From: Limonium bicolor | Taxonomy: Eukaryota > Streptophyta > Magnoliopsida > Caryophyllales > Plumbaginaceae | Direction of reading: 5' to 3' | Length of the DNA stretch: 64,000 bases | Assembly: GCA_023374045.1 (NCBI GenBank) | Contig: CM041781.1 | Span: forward strand, 139,740,982-139,804,981 | Part shown: positions 36,258-46,219 of the stretch, piece by piece | How positions within the stretch are numbered: the stretch's first letter is position 1 | Layout of the letters: each line of letters opens with the position of its first letter | The notes under the pieces: generated by a model | Told to the model about the DNA's origin: nothing | The model's input: only the letters and a program-made list of their open reading frames with translations | Database searches by the model: none | Made by a program: the position numbers and the translations under genes

Positions 36258-36689
36258 TGTAGTCCTTCGGCTTCGGCTTCTGGTATTATAGGAGAAATTA
36301 AGTTGGTCTGCCAGTCCTACAAGCTTGAGCTCAGGCAATCTCCTGATTACGACGTAGAGGAATAAAGATCTCTATTTCTATAACCTCTTTCGAGCTCATA
36401 CCACAGGTTTCCCAGTCTATACCATATACTCTATCTAGTATACACTTCAGCTATCATGTATATATATATGTAGTAACAACCAAGTAAACAATTCGTGTAC
36501 TCAGTGTCACAGATAGATAAGATTAACAAGGGATTCCATTGGTTAGTATAACCTTCCAAACATCACACCGATCAGCCAAAATAGCTTCACAATCTCACAC
36601 ACAGTACAATATATTATAGATTCCCCAATCGGCTTATCCCCATATTTTAATCCAATTTAAATCACATTTGGTCTTATTTCAAAAACAAA
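36258..36689 (-). other. Element B leader (5' UTR)
   Basis: A non-coding AT-rich leader lies between the primer-binding site and the Gag start codon, as is usual for plant gypsy elements. Nothing else was recognised. Confidence 0.6.
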
Positions 36690-36701
36690 GCTCTGATACC
36701 A
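36690..36701 (-). promoter_or_regulatory. Primer-binding site of element B (initiator Met tRNA)
   Basis: The minus strand reads TGGTATCAGAGC, three bases inside the LTR boundary at 36705. Confidence 0.9.
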
Positions 36702-36704
36702 CCT

Positions 36705-38674
36705 TGTAACACCCTGAATTTTACCTCAAAAGGTAGCTAAAGAAAATACAAATCTAACGGCTCAAATGGCATCGAAAACGGGCTTCAAACGAGTCCTAAA
36801 AGGGCAAAATAGAGTTGGTCCGAACTTGTGTCCAAACATGGGAAGTTCGGACACAGGTCGAGAGTTGAAAAGTCTAAAACCATAGACGTCCGAACTTGTG
36901 TCCGGACTTGGAAGTTCGGACACAAGTCGAGTTTCAAAGTCTGAAAATTCTTACGCGGTGTGTCCGAACATTGGTCCGAGCTTACAAGTTCGGACATAAG
37001 TCGAGACTTGCAAGTTGACCTCGTCCTCGCATGCTGTCCGAACATTGAAGTTCGGACAGAAGTTCGGACACAACAAAACAGAGAAAACGTCTTAAACTCT
37101 CGGGGCCTGTCCGAACATGGATGTCTGGACGGACGTTCGGACAGGTCCCTGTATGCGTTTTAAACAGTAAAACAGAGACCGAAAGAAAGCCAACATTTAT
37201 ACCAAACCATATGAAGATCAGCATAGAGAAAACATTAACTTAAACAACACTTGTACCATAGAAAACAACGGAAGACTTTCTTGATCCAGGGTGCTACCGC
37301 CACATTCAAACCCTTGGATGCTCAGGCTATTAAACCACAAAACATTCCAAAACATCAACTTAACATTGTGAAACCAACTATGCGGAAGCTTAAACTGTAA
37401 TCTACAACAAAACATTATTAAGGTACCTAAAACGTTGAGCTCCAGAAACTCATAAAGCGACGAATATCTTAAAATAATCTCAATTCTCCTAACACTAAGT
37501 CGTAGCGCATTCCCCATTTCCCCAAGTCAGCAATTTGTACCTGCGATCAGAAAACAACAATAAAAGCACGAAGGGATCGCGCAAATCAGTGAAACTGAGT
37601 AAATTCCATCTCATCACATAAAATACACTTTAGAAAACCCTTTGAATTTAAATAAACGAAACATCCAAGTTTGCAATCCATTAAACCATTTCCTCACTTC
37701 AATGTCCATCGATCAGTAAAACCATTCGGGGAGCCTTCAACTGGAGTATCCACAAAACAACCAAGCAGTCACAACAGACCGAAATATCAAATACCCTCAC
37801 CCTAAGTCCTTAAGTGTGCACACCCCCTATGAATCATCAGTCCATATAGTAGATCATAGAGCTTAACTGCAGTCATTGTATGCAACACAATATATATAAA
37901 CAATTTAGTGTAATCAATTCATGCTTAGGGAGCACCATGAACCCCAAGGTAATTAGAAACCAGTGAAGAACTCCCAAAACAAAACCATTATCAATTTCCA
38001 GAATACCAACCATTGCACCACGTAAAGGAATCACAATCTCCAACAAGGTTTTCTAAAAATACAATTTGGTGACAAAAAATAATCCACATCAAAATCCAAT
38101 AATGAGCACATAATTTACCTGATCGTCCTCTCGACTCAGGAAGACACCCAACAGATTCACCAATGACGTTCGTCGTCGACACCAATGTCTAGGTTAGAAC
38201 AGTTCACAATCAGAAGACAACGAACACAATCGAACAAACTAACACACTAACTATGCTACTACTTTACCCGTTATACTCTAGTTGGCACCAGGGAAGAATT
38301 CTGATCAAAACACCAGCAGGACGTGAATTGAGGGTTGGGAAGAAGAAAGCAGAGACGGCGAGAAGAAGGTGAAGAACGATCAATAAGATCGTGGTTTAAA
38401 TAAGTAAATCAGAGAATTAGGGATTACTAATACAAATTAAATGAATTACGTTTTGTAAAGAAGTAGAGAAATTAATTAAGTAATGTAAACAATTTAAAAA
38501 GGATAATCCAATAATTAATATTGTAACTACTTTATAATATATTGACGTTGAGAAACATCGGGAGAAGAAAACAAAACAACCCATTAGGAAATAAAGATAT
38601 AATCTTTTAATTTGAAATAGAATGAAAAGAGATTTATTTGACTGTTGAAGAAGATAAGGATGAGGAGTAAAATA
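36705..38674 (-). repeat. Element B 5' LTR, outer about 0.5 kb missing
   Basis: It matches 24900-26890, including the inverted-repeat array (36817-37150). It ends abruptly at GAGTAAAATA, where the other copy continues for another 470 bp. At the break the sequence switches straight into the middle of the element C 5' LTR. Right-side truncation means no target-site duplication can be read. Confidence 0.8.
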
Positions 38675-39300
38675 AGAAAGAAGTTTGGAAGGAAAAGAGG
38701 TAAACTATCTAACCTAATGTGCTTTAGGAAAATTTGAACTTTAAATACTTATTAAACTACCTAAGGAGCCAATGGCAAATGAGCTAGAAAACTATCCTCA
38801 AAGAGGCTATTAAAGGCATATGAAATGATGTGTGTAATTGTAGGTCAAAAGCAAATATAATGTGGGAAATTCAGTGTTTATGGTTTATGCAATTTAAGGG
38901 CCTAAGAGCCATGCAATTTAAGGGCCTAAGTGCCAAGCAATTTAAATTGTGCACTATATTGTGATGTAGTGTAGTTTAAGGCTTAGATGTGTGTAAAGAA
39001 CATTTTTATGTGAATAAATGTTCTTGAGTGTTTAAAGGTGAAAAACCTTGTGTTTTGGGTGCAAGGAAATACTAAAAAAGCTATGTCAAAATTTGAGTAG
39101 AAAGTAAGGAGTTTAGGTGTTTAAGTGATGTTTAGTGACCTAGGATAGTACTAGGAATTGTAAAGGTTTAAGCTTGTGAAAGAAAGGGAATTAAGATGTT
39201 CTAAGTGTTAAAAACATGGTTGGATTTATGTAGGAACATTGGGAGAAGGTTAGGTTTGGATTGGAGGTTGAAAAGTGGCTGAAAAACAAAGTTCTGTAAT

Positions 39301-39494
39301 GATCCTGGAGTGGTCCGGATTTGCAAATTGGTACCTAAACCCGGACCACCCCCAAAACAAACCCGAGGATTCAATTCTGTATGTGGTCCGGGTCTGTATC
39401 TTGGTACATAAACCCGGACCAGGTGAAAATGTAGGCAGATAATCTTGCGATGAGTTGGTCCGGGTTTGTAACCTCGGACACAAACCCAGACCAC
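39301..39494. repeat. Inverted-repeat array in element C LTRs (GGTCCGGGT/ACCCGGACC type)
   Basis: Three modules read GGTCCGGRT, 15-20 bases, then AAACCCGGACC. The lead-in CTGGAGTGGTCCG is close to the CTGGAAYGGNCCG of other families. The 3' LTR copy is at 54531-54725. Confidence 0.75.
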
Positions 39495-40799
39495 CCTAAA
39501 AGTGTTCCAGAAAGTGATTTTAGGCATTTCCAAGGTGGGATTTTGAATTTGATTAATGATATATGATGGTAGGACATGTTTGTGACTTTTCATGACCATA
39601 AGTAGGGTGAATAAGTGTAGGTTAAGCATGAAAGTATATAACAAAGTTATGTGAAGTAATTAACTAACTAGAAGTCAAATACGGTAATTAACCGACATTA
39701 CTAAATGTGTATAGGAGTTGCCTACAGTGGAAACCAATCGAAGTAGGGACCAAGGTATGGTTTTCTTGCAGTCTGTTGCCTACCGGTTTACACCGGCTTG
39801 TGTGTTGTTTGTTTTTCTATGTGTTTATGACCTTGTAAGACTTAAGTCATGTAATGAGTTTACAGTTGTTAATATTATTGTGTTGGTAAGTTATGCCTCA
39901 TCTCCCTTGTGTATGTCTAACTAGACCTAAACACTTGCTTGTGAATTGACTTAGTAAGTTTCAATAATGGAACTTCTAACAAGTGCTAACGGGGGAAGTG
40001 AGGAGTCCGGTCGTTCCGGCCACGCGTGTGAGTATGGGAGTCGATGTCATAACCAGTTCGATTCTCTTTGTATGTTATGGTTGTTTTCTCTTTTGGTTTT
40101 CAACCTCCTTTTAGCTTATCCAAGGCTAATTTACTGACTCACGTCGGGCCTCAGGGGCATACTATGTTCGGTGTGATTGGGTTACTATATCCGACACACC
40201 TATGGGTTAAGTTAACCGTTCATCTAACAGGACGGTAACGAGTTATGTAACGAGTTTAGCATGAGTTTGGCAGCAATCTCTAGGCTCTCCGGGTGAACTG
40301 ACTATGTTTTGGTTCGGTTCCAAAGAGAACCGCACTTGTTATGTTATGTGTTAAAGTTGAGATGAAATTCTCGTCGCTATGTTACGTTATTTGTATGATA
40401 ATAATCAATGCCATGTTATCATGACAATTGGTTGCGTGTATCCCGGTAGTCGATGGGCTGCACGTTAGCCATACCAGCCTTGAGTTGCTGAGCCCCTTTG
40501 GGGCACCATATTGTTTTTCCTATGTTGCAGGATGAGGATCGAAGAGGCGGGGTGGCTCTAGATTCTAGGTTTTATGAAATACTTTTGATGGTTTTGGATG
40601 TTCAGACCCGGGATGCGCCTGTGCTCCCGTGGTGGTATATTTTGGTTCCGTTGTTATTACAGTGGCGGTGTATTGACAGTTATACAATTATGGATGTAAA
40701 TATTAATACTCGGTATTATTGATTATGTATTTATGGTTATTAGTTCTATGCTCGGGAGTCTGATCATCAGACCGGTACAATTTGTATGTATTCTGCCTT

Positions 40800-40821
40800 G
40801 TTAGTCACGTGGGTGGCTAAC
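40800..40821 (+). promoter_or_regulatory. GTGG-loop hairpin near element C 5' LTR end
   Basis: The arms are GTTAGTCAC and GTGGCTAAC around GTGG. The single mismatch relative to a perfect stem becomes a U-G pair in RNA. It lies 93 bp from the LTR end. Confidence 0.6.
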
Positions 40822-40919
40822 GGCGTGTAGCACCAACCCGTTTAGTTATTGTTCTAGTTGTTTATATCCGCTGCGATTTCGGTTAGTTGTTAAGTGCGCA
40901 GTAGGAGTGTTATAAAAAG

Positions 40920-40931
40920 TGGTATCAGAGC
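40920..40931 (+). promoter_or_regulatory. Primer-binding site of element C (initiator Met tRNA)
   Basis: TGGTATCAGAGC lies five bases inside the 5' LTR. The following GAAGTATCACTCTGATGACT is shared with LARD2 (61503 onward). Confidence 0.9.
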
Positions 40932-41132
40932 GAAGTATCACTCTGATGACTAGAATACCGAGCTTAGGAATATACCGAGTTAGGAAATCTAGCAATAGTT
41001 ATTTAAGTGAGCAGTTATGGAAAGGTTAACCACTAACTAAGTGTGGAAATACCTTATTGTCGGGAAGATGTTACAACCGTTGGACCGATAAGTATGAAAG
41101 TGTGATGCTAATGAATGTTCGTGTGAATTTAG

Positions 41133-42411
41133 ATGTCAGGTAGACCACGTGGTAGAGGCCGCGGGCGTGGCATTGGTGATACCGGGAACCAGGGAGAGAA
41201 TACTACGACACAAGTCATGGCCGACGCTGTAGCGGCCGCCGTAGCCCAGATGGTCCCGCAGTTAGTAGCTGCGATGCAGCAGGGGCAACAGCCCGAAGTT
41301 CAACCACCACTGCCACCGCCACGAGAGACCAACTCGGTCAAGGCGTTGGCAGACCTGAGACCACCGTCGTTTAGTGGGGAGACCGGCCCTAGTAAGTTGG
41401 AGGCGTACATCTCTGAGATGGAGACCGCCTACGAGACCTTGAATGTGCCTGTTGAGGTCAAGGTCCGTCTTGCCGCTTACTAACTGAAGGGTTCGGCACA
41501 GAGTTGGTGGAAGCTAGTACGGGAGGGCAGAGTGGCTGATCCTACCTTTTAGTGGAGGGCGTACACGGCTCTGCTGCGAGCCAAGTACTACCCGATACAT
41601 GTGCAAGAGGCGAAGCGCCTTGAGCTGGACAGCCTGAGGCAGGGGGATAAGATGTCGGTAGATGAGTACTACACCGCCTTCATCGGCCTTATCCACCTGC
41701 TACCAGATCTGGGTTACTCAGACCAGATACTGGTAAACCGTTTTTACAACGGACTCAGCTACCGCCTACGCTACAGAATGGGGCCAACTGGATATACTAC
41801 CTTGTAGGAGTGCTATCATGCCGCTGCAATAGTAGAGATCACCGTCCGTCTGAGAGACGAGGAGAATGCGCATAAGCGCAAGGCTTCGAGCGAGGGTCAG
41901 GTCACCCCAGGGTACGGGGGAGGAAAGAAGTAGAAACCTTATCCCCAGTCCCAGAAGGGTCAGCAACAGGGTGACAAAGGCCAAGCCCAGACCACCACTG
42001 CTGAGGTGCCACTGCAGCTCACATATGCCTATGCGGCAAAGCCCCTAAGCTCTCACCCACCCAAGGCAGCTAGCACGGGCTCTGGAACGGAGCGCCACTA
42101 TTACTGTAAGTGGTGCATCGGAGCCACCCCGACAAGGACTACAAGGGAAACGACGTGTAGTGTCGATACTGCCAGAAGATGGGGCACCGCGACTATGAGT
42201 GCTACCTGAACCCCAATGGCAGGAACAATAGGCCTAAGGGGCAATGGAAGGGTAAGGCCGCCGCGACCACCGAAGGCCCGAAAGCGACTAACCAACAATC
42301 CTCTGATAAGGGGAACATGAACTCCCAGAAGGGGAAGGGGTCGGGATCCGGCAAGGCCGCCCTGAATGTGGTAGACCGGTCTGAGGCTGCAGGACCCTCT
42401 TCTAGACCAGG
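41133..42411 (+). pseudogene. Element C Gag with zinc knuckle, broken
   Basis: It starts at ATG 41133 with a basic Arg-Gly N-terminus (MSGRPRGRGRGRG) and a Gln/Pro-rich linker, then the Gag core (PPSFSGETGPSKLEAYI, SAQSWW, LRAKYYP, DEYYTAFIGL). In-frame stops occur at 41481, 41550, 41805 and 41931. A frame change lies near 42117; the zinc knuckle CRYCQKMGHRDYEC (42161-42202, CX2CX4HX4C) is in the new frame, just after a TAG at 42158. A Lys/Ser/Gly-rich linker (42209-42410) then leads without a stop into the AlkB domain. Gag would bind and package the element RNA; this copy cannot be translated through. Confidence 0.85.
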
Positions 42412-43138
42412 AACCTTCAATATTTGCTATCCAATCCCACCCACACCAAACCCTAAAGAAACCACCATTAGCATCACCGACTTCCCGATGGAGCAATGTT
42501 AGGTTATCCAGCCAGGTATGATATTGTTAAATGGATACCTGACACCCGAAGCACAAATCCACATCATCCGACGATGTGATGAACTGGAAGCAATACCTAG
42601 AGGGTTCTAAACACCCGAATACCCGAATGGATCGAAGATGATGTGCATGGGTGAGGACTGGAATCCTTACTCCAAGACATATCATGATGTGCGAGCCGAA
42701 GACGGAGCAACTGTACCAAAAATACCTGAGGAGTTCCTTGCGGTCGTTAACCACGCCGTGGGAATTGCTCAGCAAGTTGAGTCGGATCCAATTCCGAGTG
42801 TTAAATCAGATTTGTGTATTGTGAACTTCTACCAGAAAGGTGGATGGTTAGGTCTACGCCAAGATAAGGACGAAACACCCGAGTCTCTGAGTAAGGGAGT
42901 ACCCGTGGTGTCTTGGTCCATTGGTGATACCGCAGTATTTGTATATGGCGAGCAGAAGCGTGCTGATCTCGCAAAGAAGTTGGTGTTGAAGTCAGGAGAT
43001 GTGTTAATCATGGGTGGGCAGTCAAGGATGATATATCACGGTATCAAGAAGATCAAACTGAGTACCGCACCTTCGACAGTAATCAATGCCACACACATGA
43101 AACCCGGACGTTTAAATTTGACATTTTGGTAGTTTTAA
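42412..43138 (+). pseudogene. AlkB-type 2-oxoglutarate/Fe(II) dioxygenase domain fused to Gag
   Basis: It is in frame with the zinc knuckle. AlkB enzymes oxidatively remove methyl groups from DNA or RNA bases. Visible in order: FNICYP; GMILLNGYL near the start; KMMCMGEDWNP; VNFYQKGGWLGLRQDKDE; VVSWSIGDTAVFVYG; LKSGDVLIMGGQSRMIYHG; GRLNLTF at the end. The HxD iron motif reads RQD: Asp is present (42863-42865), but the first His is Arg (42857-42859). The second His is present (43037-43039), as is the first 2-oxoglutarate Arg (43109-43111). Codons 43127 (TGG) and 43130 (TAG) each lie one C-to-T change from Arg and Gln, the residues that follow NLTF in AlkB, with TAA next at 43136. Further stops are at 42500 and 42608. 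The layout resembles plant nuclear ALKBH1-class proteins, so capture from a host gene is likely. Domain call firm; substrate unknown. Confidence 0.9.
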
Positions 43139-43313
43139 GCCTTATGTAACCATGTAATGGATGAAGCCAGTTCCATGTTAAGGATGTTATGTATATGCTA
43201 GTTATGTTGACAGTGTAAACCTACCTATGGTGAAAAGAGTGTGTTAATGAATAAAGAGACATCGTTTTGGAGTATATCAACCGTGTTGTTACTGTGTACT
43301 TACGAGTTTGTGA
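43139..43313 (+). other. Spacer between gag-AlkB and pol, with poly(A)-signal-like motif
   Basis: It has stops in all forward frames. AATAAA occurs at about 43249. It separates the AlkB stop from the protease frame, which is open only from 43314. It may be a remnant of the captured gene's 3' UTR or a natural gag/pol junction. Confidence 0.5.
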
Positions 43314-43814
43314 ACTGAATTAGGATGTGCACTCGAGAAGGGAGGTATACTGGGAGTGTGTAATGAGGCTGAAGCCGGCAAGAGCGGCACCATCCTCACC
43401 GGTACCTTTCCAGTCAATGGCGTGGACGCGTCGATCTTGTTCAACTCTAGAGCCTCACATACATTTGTTTCGCATTCATTTGTGAAGAGGCTGGGGTTAG
43501 ACAGTGAAGAGATGCCTGACTTCCTAGTCACTCTCCCGTCGAGAGAACGGATCAAGTGTACCCGCTATCACCGAGGTGCTATTGTACGAATCAGAGATGA
43601 AGAGTTTCCGATCGACATGATAGAGTTCGACGGACTTGGATTTGATGTTATTGTGGGGATGAACTGGTTGGAGCAGTACAAGGGTCGAATCCTATGTGCC
43701 GAGCATCGACTGCTTCTTTGGAGTCCGACTGGGGTTACTATCTCATACCGCCAGAGGCCCAAGGAGCCTTCAACTCAGCTTATCTTTGCTATGTGTATGT
43801 ACCGGGAGTTGTGA
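43314..43814 (+). pseudogene. Element C aspartic protease, active site destroyed
   Basis: It shows the retropepsin layout: TGTFPVNGVDASILF, then NSRASHTFVSHSFVKRLGL, then GFDVIVGMNWLEQYKG. The catalytic D-S/T-G is N-S-R: codons 43443 (AAC) and 43449 (AGA) are each one G-to-A change from Asp and Gly. Element B keeps DTGAS at this site. The frame ends in TGA at 43812, after YREL. It would have processed the polyprotein. Confidence 0.85.
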
Positions 43815-44715
43815 AAGTGGAGTGATGTATACCTCTGTTATGTCCAGGACATAGAGAGAGAACCAGAGTTTAGCCCAGACGTGCCGGTAGTGTCGGAGTT
43901 TCCTGATGTTTTTCCTAAGGAACTGCCAGGCATGCTGCCAGCACGGGAAGTTGAGTTTGAGATTGAACTGGTGCCGGGAACCGGACCAATAGCGAAGGCG
44001 CCCTACCGTATGGCTCCAGCTAAAATAATAGAGCTCAAGGAGCAGCTGAGAGACCTACTCGACAAGGGATTTATTCGCCCGAGCGTTTCACCATGGGGAG
44101 CGCTGGTCCTCTTCGTGAAGAAGAAGAACGGTAGTCTCCACCTCTACATCGACTATAGAGAGCTGAATGCAGTGATGGTGAAGAACCGTTATCCTTTACC
44201 CCGTATTGACGACTTATTTGACCAGTTGAAAGGAGCATCGGTGTTCTCCAAGATCGACTTACGATCCGGCTACCATCAGATTGCTATTCGAGAGGGCGAC
44301 ATTGAGAAGACCGCATTCCGAACCAGATACGATCACTATGAGTTTACGGTCTTGCCGTTTGGGTTATCCAATGCACCAGCCAAGTTCATGGATTTAATGA
44401 ACCGCTTGTTCCGAGATCAGTTGGACAAGTCGGTAGTAGTCTTCATCAACGATATCCTAGTGTATTCGAAATCGAAAGGTGAGCATGAAAGCCACCTGAG
44501 AAGTGTGTTGCAGACATTGAGACAGAATCAGTTGTATGCCAAATTCTCTAAGTGTGAATTCTGGTTGAACCAAGTTTCATTCCTTGGTCATGTTATTTTC
44601 GAGGCTGGGATAGCTGTTGATCCGGCCAAGATTGATGTAGTGCGCACCTGGCCTAGGCCGAAGACAGTTACCGACATTCGGAGCTTCCTCGGTTTGGCAT
44701 GATATTATAGAGGTT
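43815..44715 (+). pseudogene. Element C reverse transcriptase, catalytic Asp replaced
   Basis: The open part is 43881-44702. Motifs: [72 protein letters not shown], then FINDILVYS (44442-44468) where the polymerase centre should be FxDD; one catalytic Asp is Asn (AAC, a G-to-A change). Several other replacements at conserved sites are also C-to-T or G-to-A type when compared with element B. It ends at TGA (44700) inside the LGLAGYYR motif, followed by a frame change near 44715. Confidence 0.87.
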
Positions 44716-45600
44716 TGAGAAGGACTTCTGCAGTGTCTCAAAGCCGATGACTTCCTTGATGATGAAGGATGCACCATTCGAGTGGATAGTCAACTGTGAG
44801 AGTTCTTTCCAGAGTCTCAAGGATGCTCTAACATCTACACCAGTCCTGACTATACCAGACGGTACAGATGGTTTTGAGCTCTACTGCGACGCATCCGGAA
44901 GAGGTATGAGTTGTGTATTGATGCAACATGGGAAGGTCGTAGCATACACCTCCCGACAGCTGAAGAAGCATGAAGAGAACTACCCTACCCACGACTTAGA
45001 ATTGGGTGCCATTGTCTTCGCTTTGAAGATATGGTGACATCATTTGTATGGGGTAAACGTGACAATTTATTCTGACCACAAGAGTTTGAAGTACTTGTTC
45101 ACTTAGAAGGAGTTGAACATGAGGCAAAGAAGGTGGGTCGAGTTTCTAAACGATTACGACATCAACCTGCAGTATAAAGAGGGTAAGGGAAATGTGGTAG
45201 ATGACGCACTGAGTCGCCGAGCACACTCTCTCCATTCGCTAGTCTCTCTTTCTAGCTTGGTTGAAGAGGTGCGGAGTGCTCAGATGACGGATCAGTATAT
45301 GTTAGAGATCAGGCAGAAGCTTATTGATGGCATATTCGAGGGTCAGAAGTATGATTTCCGACTCCACGATGATGACCTGATTAGGCTGAATGGCCGACTG
45401 TGTATTCCGAGGAGTAGCGCTGAGCTGAAAGAGCGCATAATGAGTGAATCCCACTATTCTACGACTTCGATTCACCCCGGAGCTTCAAAGATGTACAATG
45501 ATATGAAACGTTATTTTTGGTGGACTGGTATGAAAAAGGATGTGAATGATTATGTGGTAAGGTGTCTCACTTGTCAGAAAGTCAAGTTTGAGCACTGACG
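44716..45600 (+). pseudogene. Element C RNase H and integrase zinc finger
   Basis: RNase H motifs are [38 protein letters not shown] and VVDDALSRR, carrying the four acidic residues. Stops lie at 45035 (Arg in element B) and 45104 (Gln in element B). The integrase HHCC finger follows (SHYSTTSIHPG, then [11 protein letters not shown]), closed by TGA at 45597. Confidence 0.85.
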
Positions 45601-46219
45601 GCCTGGTGGTATGGTACAGCCAATGCCAGTGCCTGAGTGGAAGTTTCATGATATCTCCATGGACTTCGTAGTAGGGCTTACGCCTACAAGGGGAGGTCTG
45701 AATATGATTTGGGTCGTTGTTGACCGACTGACCAAGGTGGCCTGATTCGTACTGATGAAGGTCACCTAGAAAGTGGCAAGGCTAGCAGAGCTCTTCGACC
45801 GAGAGATTGTACGACACCATCGAGTACCGAATACTATCGTGTCTGATAGGGATACCAGATTCCTCTCAAGGTACTGGAGAACTACACGGGACGCGCTTGG
45901 TACCGAGCTGAAGCTGAGTACAGCGTTCCACCCACAGACAGATGGTCAGAGTGAGCGCACCATCTAGATACTTGAGGATATGTTATGTGCATGTGCACTT
46001 GACTTTCAGACCAGCTGGATTGATAAGTTACATCTGATTGAGTTTAGCTACAACAACAGTTACCATGCTTCGATCAAGATGTCTCCCTTCGAGGCTTTGT
46101 ACGGTAGACCGTGCCGCACGCCATTATGCTGGGATGAGTCGAGTGAGACGGTCATCATAGGACCAGAGTATCTGGAGCAAGTACAGGTAGAAGTACGTCA
46201 GATCCGAGCTAACATGAAG
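45601..46219 (+). pseudogene. Element C integrase core, left half
   Basis: DDE residues are visible in [15 protein letters not shown] and GQSERTI. Stops at 45743 and 45965 fall where element B has Arg and Gln; another is at 45767. [22 protein letters not shown] follows. The frame is split after IRANMK by the solo LTR at 46220 and resumes at 51898. Confidence 0.87.

Larger units (their letters stand above)
24900..38674 (-). mobile_element. Element B: chromodomain Ty3/gypsy retrotransposon, minus strand
   Basis: In transcription order: 5' LTR (38674-36705, outer part lost), Met-tRNA primer site, gag, protease, RT (interrupted by a solo LTR at 30041-34269), RNase H, integrase, chromodomain, polypurine tract, 3' LTR (27364-24900). 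Gag and pol form one polyprotein and the C-terminal chromodomain puts it in the chromovirus branch; the long LTRs suggest Tekay/Del-like. The two LTRs are very similar, with a 26-bp gap near 37926 as one visible difference. Unlike element C, it goes straight from the zinc knuckle to the protease with no AlkB domain. Confidence 0.85.
38675..40914 (+). repeat. Element C 5' LTR, 5'-truncated
   Basis: 38675-39530 matches 53917-54750 of the 3' LTR at roughly 97% by eye. The 3' end reads GAGTGTTATA where other families have GTGTTACA, one C-to-T change. It holds the inverted-repeat array 39301-39494 and the GTGG-loop hairpin 40800-40821. Confidence 0.8.

Noticed and set aside
42638..43132. AlkB as an independent intact host gene
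   Set aside because: The similarity extends upstream through the stops at 42608 and 42500 into a linker continuous with the Gag zinc knuckle, and the region is enclosed by gag and protease of one element; it is not a free-standing gene.
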